DNA of 64,000 nt from Pictodentalium vernedei (GCA_031216915.1 CM062290.1:386118718-386182717); one strand, 5' to 3'; positions 46,754 to 58,939 are shown, counted from the stretch's first letter. Numbers and translations: made by a program. Notes: generated by a model not told the origin, from the letters alone.

Positions 46754-47039
46754 GATTTTACCCAGCGAAAAAAGATCCTCTCATTGAGGAAGATTTCGCG
46801 TTAAGTCCCACAGTAGACATCAGAGTAAATTTACCCACGGTCTCTGTGAAGACAGAGATGCTATCAACAGAAATGTATTGTGGTTGTTTATCTTAGCAAT
46901 ACCTGCTGAAACAACAGCGCCGGAGGATACGCATATCCTATCATTCCGTCCTATTAGATCAATAGAGCGTTAACAACATTAGCTCAGAGATCCGGACAAG
47001 CAAACACATACGTCTGCAATTGATTAGCAAGCTGTGTCG

Positions 47040-47604
47040 TAAATAAATTATCATTGGGCGCTCCCATTGATAGCAAATCTGATTGAATACTTGTTTGTTG
47101 AGAGTCCATTCTGACGGCAACAAGCGACCCATAAGTGAACGGGAGTCCGGTAAAACAATCAGACGACCCGGAATATGACGGACCGAAACAGAACTTGGTG
47201 TACTATAACAAACAGAAGGGTTCTTTCCATTAAATTGAATAACGGAAACGAATGAGTGCCTCCCTGGTTCCGGAGATATGCCACTACTGTCGAATTAACG
47301 GACAGGATTTGGACATGCGTTTCTGAATAATGTTCATCCAATGACATAAAGCAAGTCTAAAACACATTATTCCACGGAAGATAAGTGCTTGCTTAGAGAC
47401 TGCGGAACCCAAAGACCCTGGCACTTCGAATCCGTTGGGATCAATATTATATCCCAACCTGTTTGACTGGCAACCGTCATAATTATAACACTCGGATCCG
47501 GCAACTGCAGTGGCACTCTCTGAGTCAACCACCGAATGTTTGCCCCAGTCTGAATCTCTTGCAACACTAGATAGACAAGAGAACGTGTAAATCGAGCAAT
47601 TCAT
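47040..47604 (-). pseudogene. RNase H domain remnant of the DIRS element
   Basis: The minus-strand frame 47567-47367 gives IRWLT, then VASQTGWDI (normally TDAS..GWGA), then GLWVPQSLSKHLSSVE. The frame then shifts and continues LALCHWMNI. Further on are STVVAYLRNQGGTHS (normally DN.TVVAYI..QGGT), a HIPGR-like segment and LLPSEWTLN. This is the RNase H order of DIRS elements, including the EW.L end motif. Stops and frameshifts make it inactive. Confidence 0.75.
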
Positions 47605-50330
47605 GGATTGCTGAAAAGTTGCCGTCGAAGAGAAGCTTCTCCGAGAACGAAGCGACTCTGAGAGAGTTCTGCACCTTACTATCCACGCGCGTGGATGTAG
47701 CTAGGGCTGCGTCACGTCTAACCAACTCCAATCAGCCACTGAAGGACGGAGTTATTCGTGAACAAACTACTGCCCTCAAAAGAAATCACATTGAGGATAA
47801 TATCCCGTAATTCTTTTCTTGAAGACGTAATGATAACGCCTCAGTAAGGTGGATTACGTATGATAAAGCGTCTAAGTTAAGTCTACTAGACATCATTGTC
47901 GTTTCCAACATTGTGGTAGGAAAAGACATAGTCGGCGAAAAAGAATATTTCCAGTCTTTAACCACGCCGTCTAGACGCATATGAACTCTCGGCATGCCCT
48001 GCTCTGCCAAAAATAAATTATTCGTATAAATGATAAAAAGGCAGAAATGAGCATTGCGGACAAGAAACTAAACTATCATGCTTGGTAGCAGGCTTATATG
48101 CATATATAGCGTCGATAAAAAATACACATGTTCTAATGACATTATTGGACTGTGTCGGTAAGTCAGGGACAATGTCCCTGAACCGATCCAAAATTCCGTG
48201 TCCAATGAAGCTATAAATCTCTTATCCAACATCGCAGCAATGTAGTCCGAAATAACAATCACTGGAAGATAATGCCAGAAGATATGAATGGCAGCTTCCG
48301 ATGCTACGAAAGGGAAAACTCGAAATCTTCCGAATCCCTTTCGCCATCCTGTCGGACCCTATAAAGCGTTCGGTCGTCCGTACCTGATGCAACCGCGGAC
48401 CGCACCGACCCAGCGCTGTCAGATAATTCCTGATTCGACTAAGAAACTGTCGATTGCTGGGATGCTGCGAAAAAACTGTGCTAACTCGGATAGCACGTCC
48501 GTCACTGAGGCCTGTGGAGAAGCGGTCCTACAATGCATTGCCGCTGGAAGCTCCGTGATCGTTACCCCGTGCATACTACTATGCGAGCGAACGGAGTGTA
48601 TAGGCCTCGTGTCCCTTGGCTACCGGATGGCGTGACCTATTCGCCGTGGAATCACTAAATGACGAAACTGATCGGATACTCGAGGTCACGTAGCCAATGT
48701 GCGGTCGTGTGCCCTGCTGTGAGGATGAGGAAGCATTATCGACAGTCTCTCGGACTGTCAATATAACGGAGCGTCCCGACCGACAGACATATGCTCCGAA
48801 TGTAAAATATCTGAACCACAACATGCGGTCCCCTATGTTGTTGGACGAGAGAGGGACCTCTCTCGCTCACAGCCCGGACGGACCTGGACAAGCCAGGAAC
48901 CGGACTAACAGGCTTCCTCCGATCTGTCCTCAATCCGCCGTCACTGGGTGAGTACTAAAGTAATTATAGTGCTCGCATCACCCAAATCTCCTTCCTAGAC
49001 CGCAACGGACGAACCCGGCAGCCGAAGCATTCAATGAATGTACGCTATACCGGGTGAGCTAGCGAATGTCACTCCGTCGATCCTACAAGGGACCTCTTAG
49101 GCGATAGACATATTCCATGAGAACTTATTGCCGCTAGCTCTTCATTAACTATGACGACAGAGGCACACTTTTGAAAGACATCTCTGTAACTTTGCGAACA
49201 AGAAACCCGAAATGCTTGGTAATAGCAAGAATATAATAATAATATATATATAGCGTCGTTCAATAATTCGAAAGTTTGTGTGACATTATTGGACTATGTC
49301 GGAACTGAGGGACGATGTCCCTGAACCGAACCAAAAATTTCTAAGTCCACCGACGCTATCAGTTTCTTATCCGGCATCGCAGCATTCTGGTCCGACGAAA
49401 GAAGCTGTAGAAGATCAAGTCAGATGACATACACAACAGCATATGTTGTTCCGAAAGGGAAAGCTCGAAATCCTCCGAATCCCTTTCGGTATCCCGTCGG
49501 ACCGGATGAAATTTTCGGACGTCCGTACCCACTTCCGCGGAGCGTCCCGACCCAGCATCGTCGGATAAAAAATATGCGACAGATTCAGTTGATGCTGGGA
49601 TGCTGCGATAAGCTGTGCTATTTAGGAAAGCATGTCCGTTCCCGAGGCCTGTGCAGTAGCGGTCTTACGATGCATTGCCGCCGGAAGCTCCGTGTACGTT
49701 GACTCCCGCACACTTTCCTATGCGAACGTCCGGAGTCTGCAGGCCTCGTGTCCCTGGCTACCAGATGGTGTGACCTGGTCGCCGATGATTCTCTGACTGG
49801 CGAAGCTGACTGGATATCCGAGGTCACGTAGCCAAGAGCGGTCGTGTGCGCTACCATGAGAATGAGGAAGCCTTATTGACAGTCTACTCCGGACTGCCTA
49901 TATGTCAAAGCGTCCCGAGCGACGGACGTATGCTCCGAATGCGAAACATTTTGTACCACAACATCTGGGGCCAGATGTTGTTGCACAAGAGAGGGGCCTC
50001 TCTCGCTCGTCGTCCGGATGCACCAGAACGAGCTATGAACCGGACTAAAAGGCTTCCTCCGTTCTCCCTCTAATCCGCCATCACAGGGTGTGCATTTGGT
50101 TGATTTATAGTGCTCGCATCACCCCAAAACTCCTTCTAGACCGCAACGGACGAACCCGGCTGCCGAACCATTCGATGAATGGACGCTACACCGGGCGAGC
50201 TAGCGGACGTCAAAGGCCGTCGAACCTACTAGGGTCCTCTTAGGCAATTGGCGTATTTACATGAGCACTTTTCCGCTAGCCCTTCATTAATTGTGACGAC
50301 GGAGGCACACTGTTGGAAGACATCACAGAT
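47605..50330 (-). pseudogene. Gag-like region of the DIRS element with a ~1.14-kb tandem duplication
   Basis: Two copies, ~48050-49190 and ~49190-50330, are aligned over their length. They share GGGACAATGTCCCTGAACC / GGGACGATGTCCCTGAACC, GAATCCCTTTCG, GCTGGGATGCTGCGA, ATGCATTGCCGC and CTAGCTCTTCATTAA / CTAGCCCTTCATTAA. GC content is higher than in the surroundings. Reading frames are broken. 47620-47800 is probably the gag C-terminus. Confidence 0.7.
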
Positions 50331-50613
50331 ACATCACCCTAATCTTGATCGTCTGAAATAGAAATTGATAAAGTAGAGTGACCCTGCGGGGAAAGGACCG
50401 GAGTGTCCAATTCCCCACTAACATACCGTGACATACGCTTCCCATGTTGTCATCGAAATCATACGATACAGAACAGGAGTTAATGCGAGTACACTGACCA
50501 CATATAGAATGATTATAAAAGTCAGAGGAAGACTTCCTCTTATTACAATTGATCAAAATCCTTTCAATGTGAAAAGAAAACAAAGTCCTGGTACTCGCAC
50601 CAACCCCTGGCAA
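50323..50613 (-). pseudogene. Gag-like N-terminal segment of the DIRS element
   Basis: On the minus strand HSICGQCTRINSC lines up with HSTCATC...C in the ORF at 1303-962. The upstream VPGLCFLFTLKGF lies in another frame (50795-50553), so the start is frameshifted. The downstream part is the duplicated block. Confidence 0.5.
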
Positions 50614-51823
50614 TCAAAATACATAATAATAATATGATCCATTAATACAGAAAAAATAATTGAAATCAAAATATTTTGAAAAAATATTTTTTCAGAATAG
50701 CCCAAGTTTCTGAAAAGTAACGTTGAGCCCCAATGGATCCCAAGCCTAAGTGTGGACAAAAATTTTAAAAATATTTTAAACAATTTATTCAACACTTACG
50801 AACAATAATAATGTATCTAGTTATGATTAAAATAACATCAAGATATTATTTTCAAGAAATCCCCCCCTCACACAGAGGGCTGTTGTAAATGTAAACAATG
50901 AGTGTAAAAACACTAAAATAAGACTCCAGGCACCCAGGCCCGGAATCAGTTACCAAAAATACACTATCTGATGCAAAACAGAGACTTCCAGGGAAGAAAC
51001 TGCAGAACATCAGATGGTAGATGCAGAACACAACGCCTAACCACCCGTAGGTGAAGACGTAAACATGGGGAAAAGAACAGAATTCATTCTGTTATTCAGC
51101 TAAAACTCCCAAGAAATTTTAGTAATAATAATTACAGAAACTATGCCAAAAGCATGGGAGAATAGCAAGAGGGGACTTAAAGGAAAGGGAGAGAGGAAAA
51201 CACTGAAAAATCAGTGTAACTAAATAACCAGAATGACAACAAAATGGCTGCTGCCTCGAAAATAGGTAACTTAACAATTTCATTAAAAAATTTTAAGTTA
51301 CAGCCCTGATAATATTCTGTCACACATTTTTCCTCTCCTCCTTCTCTATCCTCCTTAGAATCACCATTTCACTAATATTTATGTGTCTGGCATCATTTAA
51401 ACTGAGATTTACAAGCACAAAGATCAGTCAGATGTTAACTGATGAAGGGCCAAACTTAGAATGATTAATGGCGCCAATTTCGGAACGTCCTTGACACTGC
51501 GCATGCGCAGTAGAGGTGAAGTGTGGAGGGCCATTCAGGACATGTTTTCTTTGGTTTTAGATGCAAATTTTGGGGATTGGGGGGCAAAATTTGTGTTTGG
51601 CCCTATATTTTAAGAGTTAGCACCAGCTGTGTCTGGGTCATTGGTACAGTATAAAAATATTAACATTTTACAATAATCAGTCAATAAATCAGTGAATAAA
51701 ATGATTTGTCTTGAACACCAGTGGGTAGCATTATTGAAGACTCTGCACCTCAAAAACAGCTATTTTTGTGAAGCAATATTATACAGTACAAGTCCAAATA
51801 AGTTGTAGCATAACCACAAGGGC

Positions 51824-52007
51824 TATAACTCCATTAAGAATGGTAGTGTCCATGATACAACCACCCATTGAGGTATATTACTATAACACACCAATGACTC
51901 AAGCACTCTCGAAGGAACCAAAAAAGTTGCTGGGTTTTTGCTATCCACACTGACAGGTAAATGGATAACTGATACCCCAAGAGTGGATCTTGGTAGTGTG
52001 TATCACT
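51824..52007 (+). repeat. Direct repeat, right copy
   Basis: Pair of 42631-42818, ~9.2 kb away, same orientation. Confidence 0.9.
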
Positions 52008-52593
52008 GTTTGACAATCATCATACAAGGACAGATGCGGGGGGTGGACTGACACCTCCAGACCAGATGGGGGAAATCTTCAGACTGATCGATCCACTTCC
52101 AATTGCTAGAGAGCCTGCCTTCAACTTTGGGCTGGCCACATTTATTGGGTCCTAATCCTATTATACCAGTGAAGCTGAACTTGTCTACCACAGTAAAGAA
52201 GCACTGCTCCACTTCACAGATTTCACATAGGGAATTACTCCTTAAGGACCAAGTTTTGACTTTCATCACTTTACTGCAACAGAACAGGTGCCAACATGCT
52301 ATCTCTGAGAAAACTTGCAAGTTACAGTGCCTTGACATTTGTTTTTCGGCAATTCTTGGCTGCTTATGTGGGCAGCCAAGACATGCCTAGAAACAACACA
52401 TAACCACAGGGTGTAGACTGTCAAAGTGTAGCAAAAATGCAGAAAACTATCAAGACCCTTATGAGTTAAAATGTGTCGAGTTTTTGCATAAACACAATGG
52501 AAATTTTGGGGTGTATAAATAATCTTTCAATCTGATAGAAAAAAAACATGCTCATAAATCTATCAACATATGAATGCTGTTGTTTCCAAAAAG

Positions 52594-52807
52594 CAGGGCT
52601 CGCCTTGAGTAAAATGGTCGGGGCCTAAAAAAAAGTGCCCCACATATTGAGGTCGGGGCCTTTTCGGGGCTGATTTTCCATTTTGTCCATTATTGTTAGT
52701 GCTTTTTTGTGGAAAATGTCGGGGCTTGAAAAAAAGCCCCCAGCAAGTGCTCCTCGGGGCTGATCTCGGGGCCTGGGCTAATCAGCCCCGACTCAAGGCA
52801 AGCCCTG
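52594..52807. repeat. Foldback repeat, ~214 bp
   Basis: Ends CAGGGCTCGCCTTGAGT and ACTCAAGGCAAGCCCTG are inverted. Inside, TCGGGGC occurs about seven times, with GCCCC runs in the opposite sense. Probably a MITE. Confidence 0.8.
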
Positions 52808-52889
52808 AAAAAGAAAGCACACATTTCAGTTAGCACTGTGTTTGGCACAAACGGACATACAGATTAATATAGAATCGATATAGAACTGT

Positions 52890-53268
52890 TAGGCCCCACA
52901 AAGTAGATCTGTTTCTCAGGCCATTTTTTGTAAAATTGCATGTGGGCAAGTGTTATTTTATTTATTATTCTTGTGATTATTTTTTTGTTCTTGGTTTGTT
53001 TTATTTTTTAGGCCTCATGATCTACAGAATAGAATGGGTGGTGGTGTGTTTGGGCCCTTTAGTGCAAGAAGACTTTGCAATGTTGAAGCATTACAAAGCT
53101 TTCTTGCACTCAAGGGACAAACTTATCAATTTTATTAACTTGGGTAAAATATTAGACATGAACCACTTAATTTTTTTTTAAAGTTTGCACTGGTTATAAA
53201 AAGAGAGCATGTGGCAGTCAAAGGGACCATGTGGGAGGGCCTGAGAAACATATTTTTAACTTTTTTAG
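52890..53268 (+). mobile_element. MITE copy, intact
   Basis: Same family as 8808-9194 and 6633-7970. Its uninterrupted middle (GGTGGTGGTGTGTTTGGGCC) shows where the LINE sits in the third copy. Confidence 0.75.
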
Positions 53269-53810
53269 TACGTACCAAGAATTTTTCTACAACTTAGCTT
53301 GAGGAGAGGACTTGTGATGAAACAAGATCTTTTATAAATAAGGTATGATTTTCTTTCCCAGGATTACTCAATATCAAGCTTGGAAGATATGGCTTCAAAC
53401 TCAGTTTAAATGATGCTGACCTTGACTGATGTGAACCAAGCTAGAGTTGTCCACTCTTGATGTTTTACTAGGCACAACCAATTTGTTTACATCAAAATTG
53501 TTCAGTTATTCATCAAACACAATCAGGAGGAAAATTGATGATGCCAGGCATGATGCCGAGTTTTTGTATGAGGAATAAATTATGGCAATAAGGATAAAGA
53601 GAAGAATGAAGAGTTGTGTAGTAAATTTAATGCAAAGTGAGAGGTGTAAGCAAGCCTGAAAATAATTTTCATTGTGCTTCCAGACAAAATGTCAGACCAT
53701 GTCTGTCATTTAAGAATGATATCCGACATATTACAAACTGGAGTTTGAGTATTCGAAATAATGTGTTTTGGGTGTACATGTACCTTCATCTTAAAACTGC
53801 TCAGAATTCA

Positions 53811-53880
53811 TCCAACCATACCATGTTTGGCAGGGCTCAGTAAGCCCTGCCAAACAAGGTATGATTGGTTTCATTCTGAA
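53811..53880. repeat. Hairpin related to those in the MITEs
   Basis: CCAACCATACCATGTTTGGC, AGGGCTCAGTAAGCCCT, then the inverse. Apex and stem order resemble 39890-39955 and 35762-35831. Confidence 0.75.
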
Positions 53881-55647
53881 TTGTAACTGAATTACCCTTC
53901 AGACATAATTTAGATACATGCATGGCTATATCAAATCGTATTCTTTCACATGCTGTTAATATTGATGAGCTGAACAGTCACTTTCAGGCCTCGAAATAAC
54001 AAGATTTTGATAAACCTTCCAGCAGGTTTCCTCATTTGACAATGGTTAACCTGTTGATCAGTTACCTAGATTTTTTTCATAAACCTATTGGTTAACCATT
54101 GCATTAAAAGTATTAATACTGACAAAGCTTCTGACATACCCAACTACAGTTCCTCCCAAATTAGTTTGGCGTTTAGACACAAGGGACCCAAGGCAGGCGA
54201 AGTACAAAACAGGTACATACACCCCCCCCCCCCATACACATTCACGTGTGCACGCATTAACATTTGTTGTTCTTTGCTTTATATGATTTTTGTGTCTAAT
54301 GCAAATTAAAGAATTGTAATTGTTTATTTTGCTGTGTGGCTTATTATTTCAGAAACCCAAACACATTTGTCTCGAACTGGGAGTGGGAATTTGGCCATTG
54401 TGTGGGGATGGGGTCAAATACCGTCGATGGACATCTGTATTACAAATACATTGAACTTGAGGGCATGGGAGTTGCATTGGCAGTCTCTGATTAACATTGG
54501 AAAAGAAATAATTGTAAATCGTATCTACCTTCCCCTACATTTCGGAATCCGGAGAATGTAATCCAAAATTCCAAACTAAAACTTCATTTGTGCCACAGTG
54601 TTCTGAATCATTTGGAAAAACCCATGTTCACAACCATGCTGGCTGTTTATTCAAATGGAATGAGCACGTAAACAAGAAGTCAGCATTGGTGAATAAAAGA
54701 CGTTTCCATAATGTGTTTGAAAATTTTTATCATGGATTGGTAGGGTAAAAAGGGGCGGAATGCAAATAATTAACAACAGCTCATTTGATTTTCAATATGT
54801 CTCCTTTTTATTGTATTGAAGACTTTTTTTCAGCTTCGCGCATGCTTGAGTTAAAACCTCACGTGCGGTAAATGTATTAACAAAGCAATTAGCTCTCTTT
54901 AGCTGTAACAGACAATCGTCTTTCTCAGAATCGAAACAAATTGTTTCGAGAGCCAGAGGGCACTGCGAGTTGGTACTGCAGATCTTCAGTATCGCTAATA
55001 CTATAGATTTATACCTCACAAGTACAGTAATGATTGAAACACACTGATAAGCACAAGCATTTTGTTCTCGTTTTGTTCACTGCAGTGCTTCTTTTAAATC
55101 AGTGGGAGGAAAAACGTTGAAAACTTTTCTCATCCTGTAACAACTAACTTTGTCGGCCATCGGTGCGATTTTTGGTTAACTGATCGAGCGTTCGCCTGAA
55201 AACAAATCTGCGTAACCGATAGGCGAACGGTAAGAGCGTTCGCCTCTTATTTCGAGGCCTGCACTTTCTTCACACTTCCGAACTTGCCAGGACCAGAAAT
55301 CACAATAATCATTCATTTTCGGCTTGCTAATTATGTACATGATTTCTAGCATGCATGATGTTCTATCACTGAACTTCAATGATAATTTTGGCATCAGACA
55401 TTTTGACTGATGATTTTAAACCTCAGTCAGACATTGGCCTTTTTGTACATGACACTGTCCTTGTCTGACCACTTATTTTCTGGTATGGTTGTAAACAGAG
55501 ATTCGCCAAAGTGGGAGAGGGAGAAGAAGAGGAAACTTCGAACTGTGAATAAAATTAGAAACAATAACACTGTTAGAAAACTGCAACAGATCTGAGAACA
55601 TTTTGTGATTATTTATGTTGCTAAACTTGGCTTAATAAACAAAGAGG

Positions 55648-55790
55648 CTATCACCTGGTTTGTTTCATATCAAACGAGGTACTGGCCAATAGTAACTTCA
55701 CACCAGCCTTCGACCTGTGGTCTCCGACTGACATGAAGTTACCTCTGGTTAACATCTCGGCCAGTATGAAACTAACCAAGTAATAACCAT
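55648..55790. repeat. Inverted-repeat element
   Basis: Ends GGCTATCACCTGGTTTGTTTC and GAAACTAACCAAGTAATAACC (written shortened); pair of 37663-37790. Confidence 0.7.
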
Positions 55791-56073
55791 TAAATATCGT
55801 GTTGTGGATCCACAACACATAAATAATAAATTAAATCGGACAAAGCTGCGTCCACAGACGACAGGTCAAAAAGAGGAAATAACTCTGCAATGACATGTCT
55901 GAATGATCTAAAAATTGCAGGTGCACGTTCCCATGGCAGTTAACTAATGTTAAAAAAATATTGACTCACGAAAGAAGAAGAAAAGCTATGGGCTGTCGTG
56001 ATTATTCATCTAACCACCGACTGTTCTGGTAGTCGATGGTTTATATTTTTAGTCGATCGTCGTTCATTTTTAA

Positions 56074-56698
56074 CCCTTTGAGACTTTAATTATCCTGCCG
56101 TTCAACCGTCACTTGGAATTCAGTTTCTTCAACGTTTTTCAAAATGTGACGTCAAACGTCGGATATTACAAATAACAAGATATTTTTCACATTTGTGATA
56201 AACTGGTTGAGGGCTGGATTATTTTTGGCGGTCTGAATTTGTTATTCAAAACTTGTTTTATTACAAATTATTGGAGAGTGCCCATAGGCACTCTCCAATA
56301 ATTTGTAATAAAACAAATTTATAGAAACAAAATATTATTTGTGTTTGACTGAATATGAAATATATGCAAGGAAAGTGTTGGCTTTTGCTCTGGTATCCTC
56401 ATTTTTTGAAAGCCCTGATAGTGGCTTCTAGCTCTTAACAAGTAAAGAAGTCTTGACAGCAGGATTATATTAGTATTTTAAGCTCTGATAACAGTTGGAC
56501 CAACGGTTGTTACACTGAGCACCATTCGGAAGAAAATGGTCATTGAGGGTAACACTTTAAAAAAATCGAAAAATAATAACAAAACAAATGACCACAAAGT
56601 GTCAACGTGCTGTTTGATTCGTACGTAATAAGACGTACAAAAGTATCAATGCACTGTTTGATTTTGTACGTCATAAGACGTACAAAAGTATCGAAGGG
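56074..56698. mobile_element. Longer TTAA-flanked MITE with central palindrome
   Basis: TTAA at 56070-56073 and 56699-56702; begins CCCTTTGAGAC and ends GTATCGAAGGG. It holds a palindrome at about 56260-56325 (TTTATTACAAATTATTGGAG, apex TGCCCATAGGCA) and two GTACGTCATAAGACGTAC-like palindromes near 56620 and 56670. 625 bp, no ORF. Confidence 0.72.
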
Positions 56699-57178
56699 TT
56701 AAATTGGTACAAGTTAGGTTTAAATTGTACTGTGTATTGAGGAGATTGTAGAGTTAGATTATTAACCTATGAAATGTGTAACTAAAGTTACTTGTAATAT
56801 CTCATGGCCTTTGTTTTCCGCATGATTGTGTAACAATGTAATTTTGCACTGAGCATTGCCATTTGAGCAATCTCTGTTCTCTGTAGTATTAACCAGCACT
56901 CTGCTAATCAGTATTAAAGAGTATCATTCAAACAGTGTACCTTTAAATAATTCGTGGTTTGGGAAGTCACTGCAGACTTGCAGAGTAAATAGAAACTTCG
57001 GTCTTATACACTCGATAGATCCCATTGGAACAATCCAAAACGATAAATTGAGAAAATTGTCCAAAGACTCACAATCAGCAGTTCAATTGTAGAACTGTGT
57101 CATAACTTGTGTAGGAATAAAGGGTGTTTATGTAGGAAAAATTTGGGAGATAATGCAGTTTAAGCTAAAGTAACAAAC

Positions 57179-57285
57179 CTGTGTAGTACTGAATAACTTG
57201 GTGTATCCTATTCTATTGTAATCTACTCTGAACTGAAAAACACCATATATATCAGGTACTTTGAATGCAGCTTCGAATCTTCCAT
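57179..57285 (-). CDS. DDOST: DDOST (OST48), penultimate exon
   Basis: 107 bp between an acceptor (TCTTGTAG) and a donor (ACACAG|GTTTGT). It enters in phase 1 (split Asn codon with the previous exon) and leaves in phase 0. It encodes [18 protein letters not shown] and [16 protein letters not shown], which match the luminal domain just before the membrane anchor. Splice phases on both sides agree with the neighbouring exons. Confidence 0.95.
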
Positions 57286-57453
57286 CTACAAGAGAAAATG
57301 AAAAAAAAATTATTTGAAGAAGTTTTTAAAGACATAACTGGGGTACCTAAGGAAGCTCTCAAAGCAATAATGTTTGTTGTAACTTGAAGGCTCATATTCA
57401 GTGGATGTGCTTTGTATTATCTTTGAAGTGATATTATTTAATCTGTAAGAGAT

Positions 57454-57514
57454 TGCCTTGTTACAATTGATGGGAGAGTGCCCAGAGACTCTCTCATCAA
57501 TTGTAACCAGGCAA
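57454..57514. repeat. Hairpin in the DDOST intron
   Basis: TGCCTTGTTACAATTGATG, GAGAGTGCCCAGAGACTCTC, then the inverse; resembles the palindrome at 56260-56325. Confidence 0.75.
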
Positions 57515-57581
57515 AGACATGTGAACGAGATTTGATGGCCAAAAATAATTTAGCACTCTACCAGTTAACGTTGTTGACACT

Positions 57582-57860
57582 TTTGACAGTCAGGGTCACT
57601 TGGTGTCGGACAGTTCTACAGGCGGAGGAATCCGGAGTACTCTGAGAGAGCCACCAAGCATACTAACTTCGCACAAGTAGGGTTAGCATTGGTTGAAGGT
57701 AATGGGATCATTGAATAGGCCTTATATCAGCGACACCAAGCCTCCACATGGGCAATCAGTATTAAGTGCCTTGTCCAAGGGCACAATGCAGTCACGATCG
57801 AGCCATGGACCTTTCGTTTTAAAGTTCAATGCTCTAACCATTGAGCCACAACATTCCATC
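57582..57860 (-). mobile_element. SINE variant with a different tRNA-like head
   Basis: Body as in the other SINEs (CACAAGTAGGGTTAGCATTG, TCCACATGGGCAAT). On the minus strand the head reads TGGCTCAATGGTTAGAGCA, not the GTGGCTCAG.AGGTAG form, so a different tRNA donated the head. The 3' AT-rich tail is missing. Confidence 0.7.
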
Positions 57861-58266
57861 TGTAGTCGTAAAAATATTGCCCAAATCACAAACATGTCAT
57901 GCGAGGTATAGGTTTCACCAAAATGCAAAATTGTTAAACCCGGTGCCTGCCAATCTCAACTATTGTCGCATATTTGTGATGTCTTGGTATGTGCCGATTG
58001 ATACTATCATGTTATTATTTGTTGGAAATATCCAAGAGAGATCTTTCCAACAATTACTCAGACAAGAGAAATATAGTTTAATCAATATTTATTTCCAATT
58101 ATCTGAGAAAAAACACACAACCATGACAATAGAAATTTCATCTATGAAAGCACCAAAACATTTACTAAGCTTCCTCACTTACAAACATATGTCCAGATCT
58201 TCCATATATGGTAAAAGTGGGTGTGACAGGATAATGGGTTAAATGATGCTAAAAGAGATAACATAC

Positions 58267-58387
58267 TTTTCTCAGTCATTACTGTTCTGATGAAGGGATC
58301 AATTCTTACAAACTCCAGCTGAACATCCTTTCCTTTAAATGGCTCCCACTTGCCATTGGACAGTTCATCTATTTGAATTGAATAAAC
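58267..58387 (-). CDS. DDOST: DDOST (OST48), internal exon
   Basis: 121 bp between an acceptor (TATTCCAG) and a donor (AAAA|GTATGT). It enters in phase 0 and leaves in phase 1. It encodes VYSIQIDELSNGKWEPFKG and DVQLEFVRIDPFIRTVM, which match the luminal part of animal DDOST. Upstream exons were not found in the remaining 5.6 kb, which is repeats, so they lie beyond the right edge. Confidence 0.95.
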
Positions 58388-58464
58388 CTGGAATAAGAAA
58401 ATACAATAAATGCAGGGCTTCAGATTTGAAACAGATAAGCCCATAGCAAACCATGCTTCAAGAA

Positions 58465-58695
58465 TTTATTTATTTATTGGTGTTAAAGGTCACATATTTC
58501 TGCACAATGCCGAACCGTCACAGGGAACATAGAGATAAAGTCAAGTTTAGCCAACTGTTTATACCCATGTTGCCCATTTTAGAGGACTTCCACCCCAAGC
58601 ATTGGTGACTGGATATTTTATCAGTAAAACAGAGCTTGTTTCCCTGAAATTACCTTAGTAAACAAGCACTGCTTCATTTTTCCATAGTTCCCACA
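58465..58695 (-). mobile_element. Second short retroelement family, minus strand
   Basis: Tail TTTATTTATTGGTGTTAAAGG (shortened), then CCCATGTTGCCCATTTTAGA, CCAAGCATTGGTGACTGG and a GGTAATTTCAGGG region in inverse; same family as 19486 and 24160. Confidence 0.7.
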
Positions 58696-58905
58696 GGGGA
58701 CCTCTAGAATAAATCTGGGGTGTGAATACAGCCACAGATGTTAATTTTTAACCAGGTATGCAGAAGGCATGCACTAAATTCGAAGAAATTTTGTAAACTT
58801 CTCACCTTATGGAGGACAAACTTGTGTTTTATGTTCCTTCAAAAAATACAAGAACGCAGAGAAAACCTGTTGGTTGACAGGTACTTTGTTTCTATAAATT
58901 TGCAT

Positions 58906-58939
58906 GAAAATGGTTTTTTAAGACCATTTTCATGCAAAC
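58906..58939. repeat. Small hairpin
   Basis: TGCATGAAAATGGT and ACCATTTTCATGCA around TTTTTAAG. Confidence 0.8.

Larger units (their letters stand above)
44708..51661 (-). mobile_element. DIRS-like tyrosine-recombinase retroelement, decayed
   Basis: Inverted terminal repeats: ~190 bp are nearly identical and inverted between 44749-44938 and 51456-51647, with different outer tips (44708-44748 and 51648-51661). An internal complementary region sits just inside the left repeat. Coding remnants on the minus strand run gag-like (right), RNase H (middle) and recombinase (left), the usual DIRS order. The reverse transcriptase core was not found and is probably deleted. The element lies in the same direction as DDOST within its last intron. 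Confidence 0.85.
40583..57178 (-). other. Last intron of DDOST, 16.6 kb
   Basis: Donor GT at 57178-57177 and acceptor AG at 40584-40583 on the minus strand, phase 0. It contains a DIRS element, array elements, TTAA MITEs and palindromes. 40620-41300, 53880-55640 and 55800-56070 show no gene; two similar segments (CTTGG.TG...CATGACTTGCC type) at 41020-41110 and 52325-52395 are a hairpin repeat. Confidence 0.9.

Noticed and set aside
52003-52338. Minus-strand 111-codon frame with many Cys and Trp
   Set aside because: No recognisable domain or splice context; part of it overlaps repeated DNA.
54334-54561. 75-codon plus-strand frame with several Trp
   Set aside because: No similarity recognised, no splice signals consistent with an exon, and it is antisense inside the DDOST intron.
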